64,000 nt of DNA from Limnanthes douglasii subsp. nivea (GCA_036936605.1 JAUPFV010000002.1:340506654-340570653); one strand, 5' to 3'; positions 11,201-24,853 are shown, counted from the first letter of the stretch. The notes: generated by a model not told the origin, from the sequence alone. Numbers and translations are program-made.

Positions 11201-12084
11201 TCATCTGGTGTTGCCCATTTTTAAAGTAACAAACATAGTTGTCTTGATGGTAATTAATATAAATCATCATCTTTCAACCAATTTAGTCATACTAATATTT
11301 AAGCTTATAAATCATCTTCCATTGGGTAACTTATTGTTTGATTTGAAAAAATAGATGACTAATGATGACTTAAGAAATAACTATAAAACATCTATAAATA
11401 ATGGGTAGGACAACCAATAAAAAATGGTTTATTTCATTGATGTTTTTATAAATTTGTTGTACACCTTAATTAGGGTTGCATATAAAATAAATCAGTAATT
11501 GGTCAAAAATAAACTCACAAAATACGAAGTAATGGCATTGTTTATCAACCTCTCCTCTGATTTAGTATGTCTACTCAAGCTCAATATATGATTTTATCTC
11601 TACTGAGGGACATGTCTCTTCATAAAAGATGACCACCATAGATGAAGTCTCCTTCAGCTCTTCTAACGAGGAGATCTTCTCTTTTTATATTGAATATTAT
11701 TCTCCAGAATTGTATTAGATTTAGGAGACGAGGAGGACCTGTATAATATTATATTCAAAAAAGGAAGAGAAGTGAACTGGCAGATCCATAAAAAAGAAGG
11801 AAAACGAAAAGATTGAGGAAGAAGAGAAAGACAAAGAGACTAAAAAGGACAAAAATAAGGACGAGGATGAAGAAAAAGAGGATTCTGATGATTAAGATTC
11901 TTTTTCTAATGTGTGAACGTATTTTTAATGTTTTTATTTTATTTTCTTGCATCGTAACCTTTTCAACACTAAAATATTTTGGTTTTGTTATTAGGGATGA
12001 AACTATGAAATTTTCATGTTTTTTAGTTTCGGGCCATAAGTACAAGAATGTCTTTGATTTCATCTTGGTTTATTTTATATAGAT
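11201..12084. other. Spacer between minisatellite blocks
   Basis: Mostly unique AT-rich sequence. A purine-rich run at 11755-11900 yields a Lys/Arg-rich plus frame (11813-12082) and a Phe/Leu-rich antisense frame (12063-11755). Both look like products of base composition. No family recognised. Confidence 0.55.
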
Positions 12085-12660
12085 ACCCATGTTTAGTTCC
12101 ATTAGAAACAAATGTTTGATAGAAGTAGAATCAAATGTTTGATAGCATTAGAATTGCATGTTTAGTTGCATCTTCAATATGTATTTTTTTCTCTTTAGTA
12201 GAAACACATATTTAGTTTGAGTAGATTTGTATGTTTAGTTGCAGTAGAAATGAAGATTTCATGGAAGTAGAATCGTGTGTTTGATAATAGTAGAAATACA
12301 TGTTTAGTTTCTATAGAATCGCATGTTTAGTTGTAATAGAATCAGATGATTTAGTTTTACTAGAAAGTCATTTTTAGTTTAAGTCTAATCGTATGTTTAG
12401 TTATAATAGAGTTTTATTTTTAGTTTAAGTAGAATCGCATGTTTAATAACAATAAAATATCATTTTTAGCTTAAGTAGAAACACATTGTTGGTTGACGTA
12501 GAAATGCATATTTAGTTTAAGTAGAATCGCATAGAGTAGAATCGCATGTTTGGCCTTAGTAAGAAGAATCACATGTTTAACTTTACTAGAATCGTATATG
12601 AGTTTTACGTAGTATACAATGTTTAGTTTACACCAAAATCGCATGTTGCAATAAGATAAT
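12085..12660. repeat. Degenerate 21-24-bp minisatellite, block 2
   Basis: About 20-25 imperfect units of the AGTAGAATCGCATGTTTAGTT type, with units such as AGTAGAATCGCATGTTTGG and ATAGAATCGCATGTTTAGTT. It is separated from block 1 by 0.9 kb of unrelated sequence. The 80-codon minus frame within it is a repeat artefact. Confidence 0.82.
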
Positions 12661-12974
12661 AAAAAAATACTTTGTAATATGAAAATTTGTAGTATGTCAA
12701 ATGTTTCAAACATTTAAACAAGTTCCTCACAGGTCTTTTTATTATGGCCTAACTCTGATCAACGGCCACATTTCATTTTCCTAGTCGATGTTTATTCTCA
12801 AGACGTAATATAATTCTTCTTAAGCCTTATAGGTTGTCTTTTTAGGTTGAGAGAGGGAATTTTCGTTGATTCATTAGAGCTTAATCGTTCACCAAAATTT
12901 ATTAAAGCATATACGTTAAAAGTCTAAGTTGACATGTAATTGCTAACAGTGAAGAATAGCTCTATTAATGTCAT

Positions 12975-14360
12975 ATGATCTTAATGAGTCAAATGTATTA
13001 CAACAAAAGAATAAGAATATAAAAAAAAATCTAGTTTCCAAGAACTGCAAGAACAGTTAGAATCTAATAAATTAACAACCATAGTAGGTTTATAAAAAAC
13101 TTCAAATATGGATGTCGAAGACTTACGAATGAGCCATGTATGAAATGCTTCAACATTGACCTTTGACTTATTTTCATACTCAAGGTATAATTTACTACTC
13201 CAACTTAGCCTATCCATGAAATTTGAGTCATAAGTAACAATTTAATATTGTCAATGAATTCAATAATGGATATACTACACAAATATTTAATTTGATCGTT
13301 AAAATATTCGGGCAGAGAAGATGCCATAACACCATATCACTTCCCTTTAACAAATGCTTGAGCATATTTTTCACGAGGATTATTATCAAGAAAGTAAATA
13401 ACTCTCTAAACTCCTTCACTAATAAGCACATAGTCTAAACTTATAAACCATTGGTATTTTAAAATTTTCATTAGAAACACTGAGAGCATACCTCAAATTC
13501 GGAACACGATAGAAAACACAATAGGCATGATAGCAGTTCGGGTACAAGACATAAACAGTATTAATGATATCTTCATGACGGTCCAAAATAATTGTGATTC
13601 GACGTTCTAACAAATGAGGTTTCAAAATCTCTAGAAACCATAACTAGTAGTTAACGTCTTCACAACCAACAATACTAAATACAACAAGAAATATACCTTA
13701 AAACAAATTAAATGGTATTATTTTTTCTATATTGTCTATATAGTCTCTTAACGTTCATTTCACAGGTCTCGCAGAACCATATGGTCATGACTCTCATGCT
13801 ATTAATATCATATATCGCATTGTGGTATGTAAGGCTATTACATGCATATCTGCATTACCATATGGTCACAAATCACATGTTACGTGTATAAAAAATTTGA
13901 AAGATATGAAAGATACCACTATTACCATATTTGGATATGGTAGAGAGTAATACTCCCATATGCTTGCCGCTCAAAACATTTCTATCGACAAGTAATATTG
14001 CCTTGCAAGAACGCTATAAACATCGTTTGAAGTTGTTTCTCGGAGTATATTTTAAACGATAGTCGGTCTTAATATCGTGATTATTCAATCTTTTGAAGTA
14101 TCCTTTAAGTTAATTAAAGGTAGTAAGAATATCTTCAAAAATACCCTCCTTGTTCTTCCTAAAAGCATTACGTGAGAGAGAGTAATAAATATCTAAACTC
14201 GAGTCTTTTTCAACAAATAATTTTACATTTTTTTGTTACAAAATTGCATGACCTAATAGAATTATAAATTTCTATAGCAATCAACTCGGGTGTAAAATGT
14301 TTCCGACATTTTTTGGAAAAACCATGGATGCAAGTATGCATGTGAGCCAACTGTTTAATG
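12975..14360 (-). pseudogene. Second MULE transposase relic, MuDR-type
   Basis: Fragments on the minus strand follow a different MULE lineage from the one at 105-1980. Near 14050 there is ILLVDRNVLSGKHMGVLL, which aligns with the family's V-D-G-T-x-L-K-G-x-x-G-G-T-L core. At 13625-13500 comes ITIILDRHEDIINTVY followed by PNCYHAYCVF, the second Asp segment and the C/H motif. Near 13340-13240 GVMASSLPEYFN resembles the conserved N-x-x-E-x-F-N stretch, followed by IIEFIDNIKLLLM. Stops break every part and no zinc-finger end could be read. Nuclear DNA transposase by family; inactive here. Confidence 0.72.
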
Positions 14361-14539
14361 ATCATGAAGTCGGTGGAGTAATTAAGTGATGCGTAAAGTC
14401 TTCAATTATATCCAAGTGAGACTTTATTTTCTCACTAAGCACTCATCTTAGATACTATATTAAGCATGTATAAAATAGCGTCATAAAAATAACCTTAGAG
14501 TTACATCACCTTGATAAAAAACTTGACAAACACTAATAA

Positions 14540-15079
14540 TTACATCAAAAGAACTAGTAGTAGCAAGTTATTGTGTTTTATGATAAAAATTCTTAAACTA
14601 ATACTAATCTCCCCACTAATTAATTGATTATTTGAGGCTTCACACAAACTTATGCTAGACTCTGTACGCAATTCTTCAACAACCTTATCTACCGCATACT
14701 CTTCTATAAGAAAACTAACATTTTTTAAATGCTCAACATCAAGTAATACTAGCAACCATACAAAATCTATCTCTATAGACCCATGACTTTTCATACCACT
14801 TATACCACTCTAAGCCCACCCTTTTCTGAATGGAAGAAAGTCAACATCGATCTTGCGTTTCACTTTGATGGTATGCAAAGAATTATCATGCTCGAGAAAC
14901 ATAGATCTCATCATTTTTTTGGAACAGATCGATAGATTCCTCCCACCCACTAACCCACCTACTGCTTTCAGAGGAGAAGACCGCTTCAAGCGTTCAGAGT
15001 TGTTCTCCGACATACCATATCCTACCCCCGATTTCGGCTGCTGCTGAGAGGCAGAGGGAAGACAAACGTAAATAAACAA
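14540..15079 (-). other. Unrecognised minus-strand frames upstream of the second MULE relic
   Basis: Frames of 84 codons (14794-14540) and 89 codons (15079-14810) lie just 5' of the MULE relic on the same strand and could be remnants of its N-terminus. No domain identified. The upper frame is Ser/Lys-rich. Confidence 0.35.
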
Positions 15080-17340
15080 TTTCTATTATCAGCTAATAGT
15101 AGGTAATACTGTACTTACCTCTAACTAACACATAACATCTACTTTCAACATACTTTTGTATACTTCTTCAAACTCGCCTAGAGGAACAATTGCAATTCGC
15201 TCATTTGAAAATGCACATTGGAGTTGTAGACATTTCTTACCTTCATTGAACAATTCAGAAACATTTATAAATAATCAATAAGTCTCGCATAATAATCATG
15301 TCTAATCTTGCACAAAAAATACTTTAACATCTCGCATATGGGGGATGTCTAATATTTTCAAATGTCTCAGAAGTTATATACCAGCACGACTCGCATGTTC
15401 TAGTAGGATTGTTTTCTAAACGTCTCACATCTTCTTTTTAGTCAGGTCACATATTCAACAAAACATGCCTACAAAGTCTAAACTTGACTCTCGAAATACT
15501 TAACAACCTAAACATAATTACTAACCAAATGAAACATATTATACAATTAGTTTATAATTTATTAAAAAAGAAAACAACTAAAATTTACAATTATAAAATC
15601 AATATTTACCATATAGACGTCCAAAACGATTTTAGTACTCTTCTATTGAATCTGTATAATAACAAAACAAAACTTCTCCTATTTAATTTTTAAAATATAT
15701 TTTAATAAAAAAATATATATATAACAAACCACTCACATGTAAAAATTGCACTATACTCCGATAAAACAAGTTCGTATGAATCTATTCCAATATTCGGATA
15801 AACAAGTTCGTATATAAATATTGCGTAATTCTGATAAAATTGCACATGAAAAAAATCAGACAGTGATTATACTTGTTTCAAACTGCTCTCATGTTAATTA
15901 GGATTGAGTCCAATGAAAGCGATATATTTATTAATTTTAAAAGTTAAAAATTAAAAAGTAAAAATACTTTCGTAGAAAGATACTTGTATAAATAATGGGA
16001 GATATATAGGTTATTTATTATAAAAATTGGATATCGAAGGGAATTAAAAATAATATTAAATTGGGAATCGGCCATAGTTAAATTTTGGATACTAATAACA
16101 ATAAAATTTTACAATGGCTATTACGAATTATCCTGGCTAACAGACTCCACCAACCTAGCAATGACAGAACCATACTCAGATATCATCGCCTCAGAAGTTA
16201 TCGTTTTAGTTTAGAAGTCATGAGAGCGTGCCAACTCTGGACGATGGACCATAACCGGTGTCATCAGAATAAGAAGCTGATGAATGGTCCTCCTTTTCTG
16301 CCCTTGTTAGCTGATCTTATATGACTACTAGGGTGGTCCCTTCACTGTTTCGCATACTTCAAACTAGAAAAGCAAAAAAGCATCGCAACACTCGAAATTT
16401 AAATTTCTTTATTTCAAACTTTGAATTTGTTTTGATGTGGTTTTACCATGGCTGACAAATTAGCCATGTTCAATCTACTTTTGGAAGATCGATCTGAAAT
16501 TCCAAACTACATAATTCGAATTTGTAATTATATTTTTATTGTTAAAGTAAATTAAATTATTTAATTAGTTTTTTAAATAAAAATTGATCAACTGTTTCAG
16601 CCGTGATTTTTTTATTTTATAATTCTTTTTTCAATTTTGAGTTTACATTTTACTGTGCTTACAAAGACAAATAAAAAAAATATAAAATTGATTTAGTCAT
16701 CTAAGTTTCTAACTAATAGAACCATAAATAACTATATGATAAAAATCAGGTAATTCATTTTAGATGCGAATGCGATAAGTTTTACATTTCTCCTAATTGC
16801 ATTTATATTTTATATTTTGTTTTGTTAGGGATACTAGCTTGACAAAATTTTATCAACTTAATCTCTAAATAATTTGTTTGAGTCTAAGAGTTAGTTATGT
16901 TCAATCTTTCACAGTGTCCAAATTTGATTCGATACCTACACAATATCTTAATAATGAATTTTTATATATTGATTCGATTTCCAATTTAATCGACTGATTA
17001 CTTATTAATTGCACCAATGCACACAACTAATTAAATATTTTAAGCATAAACAATGCATAAATTTCTATCAATCTCACAATTGGATCATCATATGCTACTA
17101 AATGTCACATTTCAATATTAGAGGATTTCTATCCCTTTTATAATGACTAAAATCTGAATCCGTAGTGACAGGTTGGACACCGTACAGAATACAACAATTT
17201 CACTTCTATAATTGGATGATGAAATAATGTTTTTACACTATTTTATACCTCCAACTAATATAAATATTTTTCCTGAACTGCTACCAAATATATCCACACA
17301 ACCTAGTAAAATCTGAGTTAGAATACCCCCATGATCTCTA
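15080..17340. other. AT-rich spacer
   Basis: Nothing recognisable. Small frames (15484-15693 plus, 16085-16324 plus) lack family resemblance. The base composition becomes extremely AT-rich from 15480 to 17100. Confidence 0.55.
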
Positions 17341-17352
17341 CATTATTGTAAC

Positions 17353-17355
<3 letters not shown>

Positions 17356-17394
<39 letters not shown>
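17356..17394. repeat. (TA)n microsatellite
   Basis: About 19 uninterrupted TA dinucleotides. Confidence 0.97.
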
Positions 17395-17397
<3 letters not shown>

Positions 17398-17454
17398 ATG
17401 TGTACTTTTTTGTTGTTTATACTAGAGAATACTTTTGAATTCTTCATAATTATC

Positions 17455-17740
17455 CATCTCCGGATCAGGCTTAAATCCCTCAATAGACCATCGAATATTC
17501 CTTCTTCTTTTTTTCATTTAGTCCATCAAGTTCAAATTTATCTTTTTGGTCCATGGATCTAGAAAAATCTATAAATTTAGTCCCTAACACCATAAAAACA
17601 CCACTCATGAGGGACTAAATTTATAGATTATATCAAGTCCAAGGACTCTTAATAGGTATTTTGATGTCGAAGGACTAAATGAAAGAAAATAGGATAGTCG
17701 GGGGGACTATGCAGTTATTTAATCCTCCAGATTACTTATA
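17455..17740. mobile_element. Foldback MITE of a different family
   Basis: The left half carries CATTTAGTCC, GGTCCATGG and CTATAAATTTAGTCCCT. The right half carries their inverted partners AGGGACTAAATTTATAG, CCAAGGAC and GGACTAAATG in reverse order, meeting near 17610. No coding sequence. The outer ends (near GGCTTAAAT / ATTTAATCC) are diverged, so borders are approximate. Confidence 0.75.
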
Positions 17741-17844
17741 TACCTTTCCCATAACCCGACAACACATGAAATATTCGATCTTGTACAAAAGTGATCATAT
17801 ATCGTACTCCCAACAGTCATAACATCTAAAATATTTTACATTTT

Positions 17845-20240
17845 TTAAATCTCAACGTTTATCTTTGGATATTGACCTACATTTAATTTTTCTTCTTTTA
17901 CAAAAGATGTATACAAGAGTGTAGTAAAAATTATAAACTTACTCCCACTAAACCTTTTATATTCACATTCCCCAACCGAGTTCAAAACTAAAATAGATTT
18001 GTACCTCAAGGAACTTATATTATCATTATCGAGAAACCTGTTTGAGTCCATTAATGGCTTTCTTAAGTTTTCATACCATTGGCATAAGTGACCGATTACA
18101 AAGTTATTATGATGAAATATATAGAACATTTCCTTAATGTCACGTTTAAGAAAATAATTTCATAAATTATTTAATAATGATCTAGGTTGAAGTGTGTGAA
18201 TAATATCAAACATTTTTTGATGAAGTCTTGCACGAATTATGAGTTTAACCAATTGTCACCACTCGTGCTTTATGTCTCTCCATATTACCCTTACAGTCAA
18301 TTTTTTTTTCATAAATTCACTTACAACCAATGGATTTATTTTATTCAGCTAATATGACAAGCTCCCAAATGACATTTTTCCATTGACTTATACCATTCAT
18401 TCATAATGTTGACCCACAACTAAGAATCAAAACTCTTCACGATTTTATAGAAACATGGAGAATTATTTACTTTTACACCACATGAATCTTTATGCTCTTA
18501 AAGATACACAAAATATATAATGTTTATCAAAAAAATATCTTTAGTCGACCTTCTTAATGATAGTATATCTTAAGTTTTTAGTTTTCGAGGAGGCAGAGTA
18601 TGATATTTTTTTAATAATTTCATTTTATTCCTTATGTGAAAGATAAATATAATCTTGAGAAATTTAATGTTCTAATGAGACTAAAATAAGTGGTATTGAA
18701 ACCAAATCATATGATACTTGAGCCGACGTGTTGCCTTCATGACCTAATTGTATTTGTTACAATCTTTATGAGAATCTATGAATTCTTTCTTGAAATAAAT
18801 ATTTCTTATTTATTCCCTGCATCAACCAAAACTGAACATCCTCAAAGAACCTTGATGTTCTCGTCTCAAACATAATTATATTGAATAAATAAAAAAATCT
18901 AAGCCTTTTGAATGTTTTAAATATCTAATAACAGCTAACCTTCTTATTGTTTAATTTATTTTGATTTGATCTATGGTGCTTTGTTTCAGATGAACATCCC
19001 AAAATATAAAAATCCTTTAAGTTAGGCTTGTGCCAAATACAAAGTTCATGTGAGGTGTTAATGATTATTTTTGTGTGATTTATACTGAGAATGTAGACAA
19101 TACATTTGGCGGCCTCGCCCCATATTGATAGTGGTTGATTTGAATGACTAATCAACATTTTCATCTTATCCTTAAGCATACTATTTCGTTCCTAAATACA
19201 TATTTTATGTTGGACAAACCCGATATTGTATTCTAAGGAAATATACCATACTCTTTTAAGTATTTTTTGCATATAGTTCATGGCATTCTTCATCCAAACC
19301 GCTAAATCTTCCATATTACACACTAATACAATCAAATTTTATGCATTTAATGCACTTACCTAGTTGTTCTTTTTAACTTCATCTCTAAAAGCTATAAACT
19401 TTTCATAAGGCTTCTAATACCTCATAAATAAGATATAAATACTCATAACGAGAGAAGTGGTCTATAACGAGATAAATATAGTCGAATGTTCCATACGGCC
19501 ATTGGGAACCAACCATGGTCTTTGGTATATATCAACTTCAAGACTTATTTTAATTTGTATACTCCTAGAACTTTCACCATGGTCTATCATCATTGATACA
19601 TTTGATGTAAGCAATAAAGTTTAAACAATCAAATGAAATTAATAAAACTTTAAATAAAAATCTTATCTAAGTTTTTTTAGAGATATTACCTAAGTGCTCG
19701 TGTAAAATACTCCTTAAGTTTCACTTTTACAACTTAGTTTGTCATATACTTCTATGTTAAATGCTTGACTATGATGCTTAATAGCATCTACAAAATACAG
19801 TTTATTATCCATTATTAAATATCTAGTTTTTATGATATGATGGTATAAAGAAAAAGTCAATTAATTATTCTCAGAAAGACTTGAATATTTAAAAGCCTCT
19901 TCTGTAAGAGAAAACTAAAATTCATATTGACATATTTCAAATACAATACATGTTCACTAGAAAACAATAACTGATAATTAGAAATAATATAACTACACAC
20001 AAAGGCACTTTTACTTGATGGATGTATCTTTCTCCATCACTAAGGTTTCGACTCCTTATCGCATCGTTTATAGAATATAAAAAATGGATGTTTGTACCCA
20101 TATCAAGCCACCGTGTGTTTTCTAAAACCAAAACTAAATTAATTTCTGGACAAACCAAAGTTGTAAAATTATTGTTATATTTTATATAAGTTTGACAACT
20201 TTCACATTATCTTTTAAGATGTCTTGTCCTTTTACAAAAG
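17845..20240 (-). mobile_element. Ty1/copia retrotransposon relic, protease to reverse transcriptase
   Basis: Read from 20240 down. The gag tail near 20230 is followed by the protease region at 20158-19937 (NTRWLDMGTNIHF, then LSDGERYIH), in which the family's D-S-G-A-T-T site is degraded to D-M-G-T-N. The integrase C-terminal part at 19179-18925 reads ISHSNQPLSIWGEA, YILSINHTK and KKVSCY. The RT entry (LRRSTKD, MNEWYKSMEK) is near 18590-18390, and SGSKFII with the flank of the active-site strand is near 17950. RNase H and LTRs were not found. The region is crowded with stops, and the integrase core between 19940 and 19200 is largely eroded. Confidence 0.75.
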
Positions 20241-20244
20241 AAAC

Positions 20245-21030
20245 ATCAACATGCAAGTGATTTTTAGGTTTTTTACTCCTGAATCATAATCTTATCAAAT
20301 ACTATATTATACTTTATGTTCTTTGATTTTATTATTAAGAACTCACCTTATTTTTTATATTCAAAGTCATTGTTTGAGGCGAAGAATCTAAATTTGATGG
20401 ATTTATGGAGAGGATAGTTAAAGGGAAACATAAGATGACTACTAACGTGAAGTAACCCTTCATCGTGAGGTAACCCTTCATCGAGAAGTACAAATATGTA
20501 CTTTAGTGGAATTTCATGGTCTGAATTTGATGTGTAATTCTCTTCATATGTGACATTCAAAATATGTTTGGATCACAGTTATGCGGCCTTGAAAATATGA
20601 TCTAATCTCTTTAACAACTACTACCAATGTCAGTTTCAATTTCTTTAATTGTATATTTTGAGTTTTAAGATCAACAAACGATTGGCTAATGTTGTAAATA
20701 TCTCGACATGTAATGATATCTTCTTTTACAATAATACACTAATAATATAGTCATAAATGGTAAGTATAAGTAAATCAACTGAGTTCAGACGTCCCGTTGA
20801 GCTATTTAACGCACTTGAGTACTAAAAAAGCTAGTACATATTTGTAAAAGGTCCGAAAATAAATTTGTTCAAGGTAACCAACCTTTCCATGAAAATTTGA
20901 CCTAACTGATAGGTCTGGGTGGCTCTATGGTCGTTCATTTGCTAACTAAACTGAGTATGCTTCATTTATTTTTCAGTAACCAAATACCATATAAATTTTG
21001 TGAAATGAACTATGAATGTACATGTTTTCT
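20245..21030. other. Spacer between two minus-strand retroelement relics
   Basis: A 70-codon minus frame at 20560-20348 is partly built on a short tandem repeat (GTGAAGTAACCCTTCATC, near 20448-20483). No family recognised. Confidence 0.5.
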
Positions 21031-24000
21031 TAATTAAGTTTGAGATTGATTACTTGGAGTTTGTTGGAGGTTTCTTCTAGGTTTGCAAGATGTTTATGTT
21101 CATCTCAGATGGTGACTAACATATGATTAATGTATACCTGAATGCTATGACCAATTTGATTGGAGACAGATTTATTTACCAAGAGTTAGTGTGTTGCACT
21201 TAAATATTTAGACCAAAATGCATTACCTTGTAGCAGTGTAGACCTCTCTCGAAGGTCGTGTGATATTTCTCATCAGGATTCATAGAAATATGATTCAAAT
21301 TTTAAAACACATCCATAAATAATATATATATTTTTCAGTAAAATGGCATCCACTAGTTGTTCATTCTCAAGAAATTAGATATTTCGGGCACGCCTAGTTG
21401 AAGTTGTTAAAGTTTACACACATCCTCTATTTGTCATTTTATTCTTGACAAAAATCAGATTCGCAATACGGACAAGGTAAAATTTTCCCTCATGTAGTCA
21501 ATTTGGTTTAATCGTTTGACATAAAAAATGATTGCGATTGTAGAGTTCTTTTTAGGCATGCCTAATACGTACTATGCATCGTATCATAAGTGTAACTTTG
21601 TCAACTTCTTCCGCTCACTTGATTATTTTTTAGGCATCCCTAGAATTTTTCTATATCATCTAAGACATATCCCAAATCCCATCTATTTAGAATTTTGGTG
21701 GAGCAAATAGAGTATGTATTGATGCATAGTAGATATAATACTGTGTATTTTATTAGGCTATAGTTGACTGATGATAGAAGTGTATCACGATAAACTTTAT
21801 ATTATCATACATAAGCAATGTATTTTATTGTTTTCCTCGTCTGATGAAGATATATCGCCTTAGCTTACCGAGTATTTGAATCTCATATTTATTGAACCTA
21901 TAAGTAGTCTTTTAGAATGTGCTAGATATATTATAGCTTATACTTTACATAACTTTTTGAAAAACATATTCTGAGATATTAATGTATCAAGAATGATTCT
22001 TCAAACTTTGGCCCTTCTAATTTTATAGTAATGATTAGTGCATCTTTATGGGGGCCCAATATCCCCCGTAGGTCGTCATCATCGAAAATAATAGGAGATT
22101 TTATAGTAGTGGATTGAAGTATGGTATATTTGTTGGACCTCAAGGTCACCGATGTAACCCTACTAAGAAGATTATTAGATTCATGTGCGGGTGTTCCCCT
22201 CAATAATTATTTAGACTATTTTCTTATTTAGACCGAGAGACAAGAGTAAGTTATAAACCTCATATAATGAGATGGCCTAGCTTGTCGGTGGCTTCATAAC
22301 TTCATCTTTTTATGGAGAGGGCCCTATAGTTTTCCATCATTGATAAAGTTTTGAATATCATCTCTTAAGGTCTTATACTTTTGGGTATGATGGCCAATGT
22401 CATTATGATATTTATAAAATTTGTTAGAGGTCCATATTTTCTCTATTTTATATGGAACTAGACTAAATATTTAGCTCGATCCTAAATCATAGTTATGCAT
22501 TGGGTATTGTGTATTTAAACCTTTATATTGTTAAGAGTCTTGACCCATGACACGTCTTTGGTTATTGTTTTGAGAATTCTTATTTTCAAAATAACATCAT
22601 CGTCGAGACATTTTGGCACTATGTTTGCTTAATTAAATTAGATCGACATGGAATGGCTCATGTTATGCACATAATGGGTAATAAAAAGGACATGCGTTCG
22701 GCATTCCCTACATTCTTGCTTGCTTGGTTTTGTTCATTTCTATTTCTTTCTTTACTTGAGAAAAAAAGTAACCGAAAGTTCAAATCCGTACATTTCATAA
22801 TTTGTTTTACCAATACATCAGGGAGGATGCCTTGGTGGTAACTAATCCATCATATTGTGGAATGTTTTTGTTTTGACAAAGCTCTTGGTATAGTAGCACA
22901 TGCGACCATTCATCTCCTGTTTACAGTGAATATCTAATTCTTATATTCGCAAATTACCTTATTCCCAATTAATTAATTGTGAAATATATTCCATAATGAT
23001 TGTAGTGTGTGAATTAAGCACATAGAGAATAATTTGAACTATAATACTTGTTAATTGTTTATTGTTTGAATATTCAGGGTAAACCGCTTATTAAAAATGT
23101 TAGAGACATGGGGATGCAATTAGAATGTATTTCAAGTTTTCCCCCTCTTCATCTAAGGCATCGATCGGTGTGACCGGGGGTCTAATTATTCACGCGTGAA
23201 AGGGAATAGGGATTTTTTTTATTATTGTGTCATACGATTATGGGCCAAAAGGAGGTGTTCGAATGCAAAATGAGGGTTTGGTAGTGATGATGAATAAAAC
23301 GATAGAGTCACTGCCACTCTGTTATTAGGCTCGATGGCGTTCATGAGATTGGTTGCATGGGCGAGTTCGATAGCGCATTCGATGATGATCTTAGTTTTTA
23401 TCAATTAATCACTCTTCGTATTGGCCACGATAACATCCGTTTTGGAGAGTCTTCTATCATGGTGATATTTTATATGTGTTTTAACGTGTCAAGCGGTCGG
23501 CCTCCATACAATAGTGCTTGACAATAGTGGTGAAAACATCGACTCTAATGGAAATCTGAACCTTTATTTCTCTATTTGGTTTGATAATTTAGTTTGACTT
23601 TTATTGTTTTAATGGAGCAACTATTAGTTGTTTATTGATGTTATATATTGGATGAAAAGAGAGGTATACGTTATGACCTCCTTACAGCGTCATCTCTATA
23701 ATTTCGTTGACTTTAATTTATGCATCAACCTAGCCTAAAAAACGTAAATTTTTAAGGTTTTTCATTTCATAATGTCTTCTGGAAATTACCGATGAGGTTT
23801 TCCCATCGGTAGCAACACACACCACGATCTTGTAACAATTTTTCAAATTATTTTTAGTCTAGAAGAACATATTGGTCAATTCACGTAGACATATTTTAGT
23901 ATACTTTGAATATGCGGGTTGAATAAGGGGTTCAACATCGGATGTTGTTCGAGCCATAATAGGCTTAGATTATATAACACGTTATTATCATGAGGATTTT

Positions 24001-24480
24001 TCTAATTCATTATTTTGTTATTCTTGGGTCTAACTTGCCCTAATATTTTACTGTGATGGTGATGAGAATAAGTTTGGCTCGTTTTATCAGAATAGAAATG
24101 GTCTCGCCTTGGGCGGTGACTTTTGCTCCTACTGACCTACTCTCAGTCATACGAGTTCAAGAAAATTCTACCTTTAGGTGTTTAGTATGTGACCAATATG
24201 GTCTCTGATCTTGCCTTCACGAGTGGTTAAGAGAAAGGCGATACGTGGTACCAAAGAGGTTGATGCATTATCGTCGTCAACAAAATTATCTAGCTGATGT
24301 GGGTAATAAACCATTATGCTAACCTTTATTTATACTTCGAGCGCATAATGAACATCATGTCTCTAGTTGTGAGGAGTTCATCTAGGTGTAAGTTGCATAA
24401 ATCATCCATATGTTGTTGCACCTAGAGGATCAGATCAACGAGATCATCCACTACTAGAATGTGATCTTTGACAATAAATG
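21030..24480 (-). mobile_element. Ty3/gypsy retrotransposon relic, gag to reverse transcriptase
   Basis: Minus-strand order from high to low coordinate. A diffuse gag region spans about 24480-22500. The gag C-terminus at 22440-22310 (KFYKYHNDIGHHTQKYKTLRD) resembles the C-x-x-H-x-x-x-G-H-x-T-x-x-C segment of Tat-type gags. The pre-protease segment at 22203-21979 has IIFDDDDLRGILGPHKDALI. RT fragments at 21510-21120 show DK-RMCVNFNNFN-ACPK, then LHCYKVMHFGL. No RNase H, integrase or LTR is seen, so the 3' half is missing. It is a different copy and orientation from the elements at 2915 and 58040, and much more decayed. Confidence 0.7.
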
Positions 24481-24853
24481 ATTTTGACATGGTGTGACGT
24501 AGTGTTATTTGGGTATGAGGTATTTAAAGCATTTGATATCTTAAAAAACTTTGATTTTCACACAAAACTCCAATTGATGTGAGTTCTTTTAATCCGGTTA
24601 TGTTAAATATTGATTTAACCGAATTGGAAACAATATTAATAATATTATAGTAAAGTTTTAAGTTTTAAATTAATAAAAAGTCAAATAGTAAAAAAACTAG
24701 ATATAAAAAAAACTAAAAGATATATAAATAGCGTTGATATATTTTGGTTAAACATACAATAATATTTAAAGATAAAATATAACCTTCACATGTTTTATCC
24801 AATATATTTTTAGTTAAAATCTAAAATGATTTAATACTTGATTTAGTTCGATA
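24481..24853. other. AT-rich spacer before the copia element
   Basis: Low-complexity AT-rich sequence with no recognisable feature. Confidence 0.6.

Noticed and set aside
11813..12082. Lys/Arg-rich plus frame as a nuclear protein gene
   Set aside because: It is produced by an A/G-rich run and then turns hydrophobic; no start context, homology or splice signals support it.
10990..12660. CRISPR-like array
   Set aside because: Units are contiguous and degenerate without unique spacers, and the genome is a plant's.
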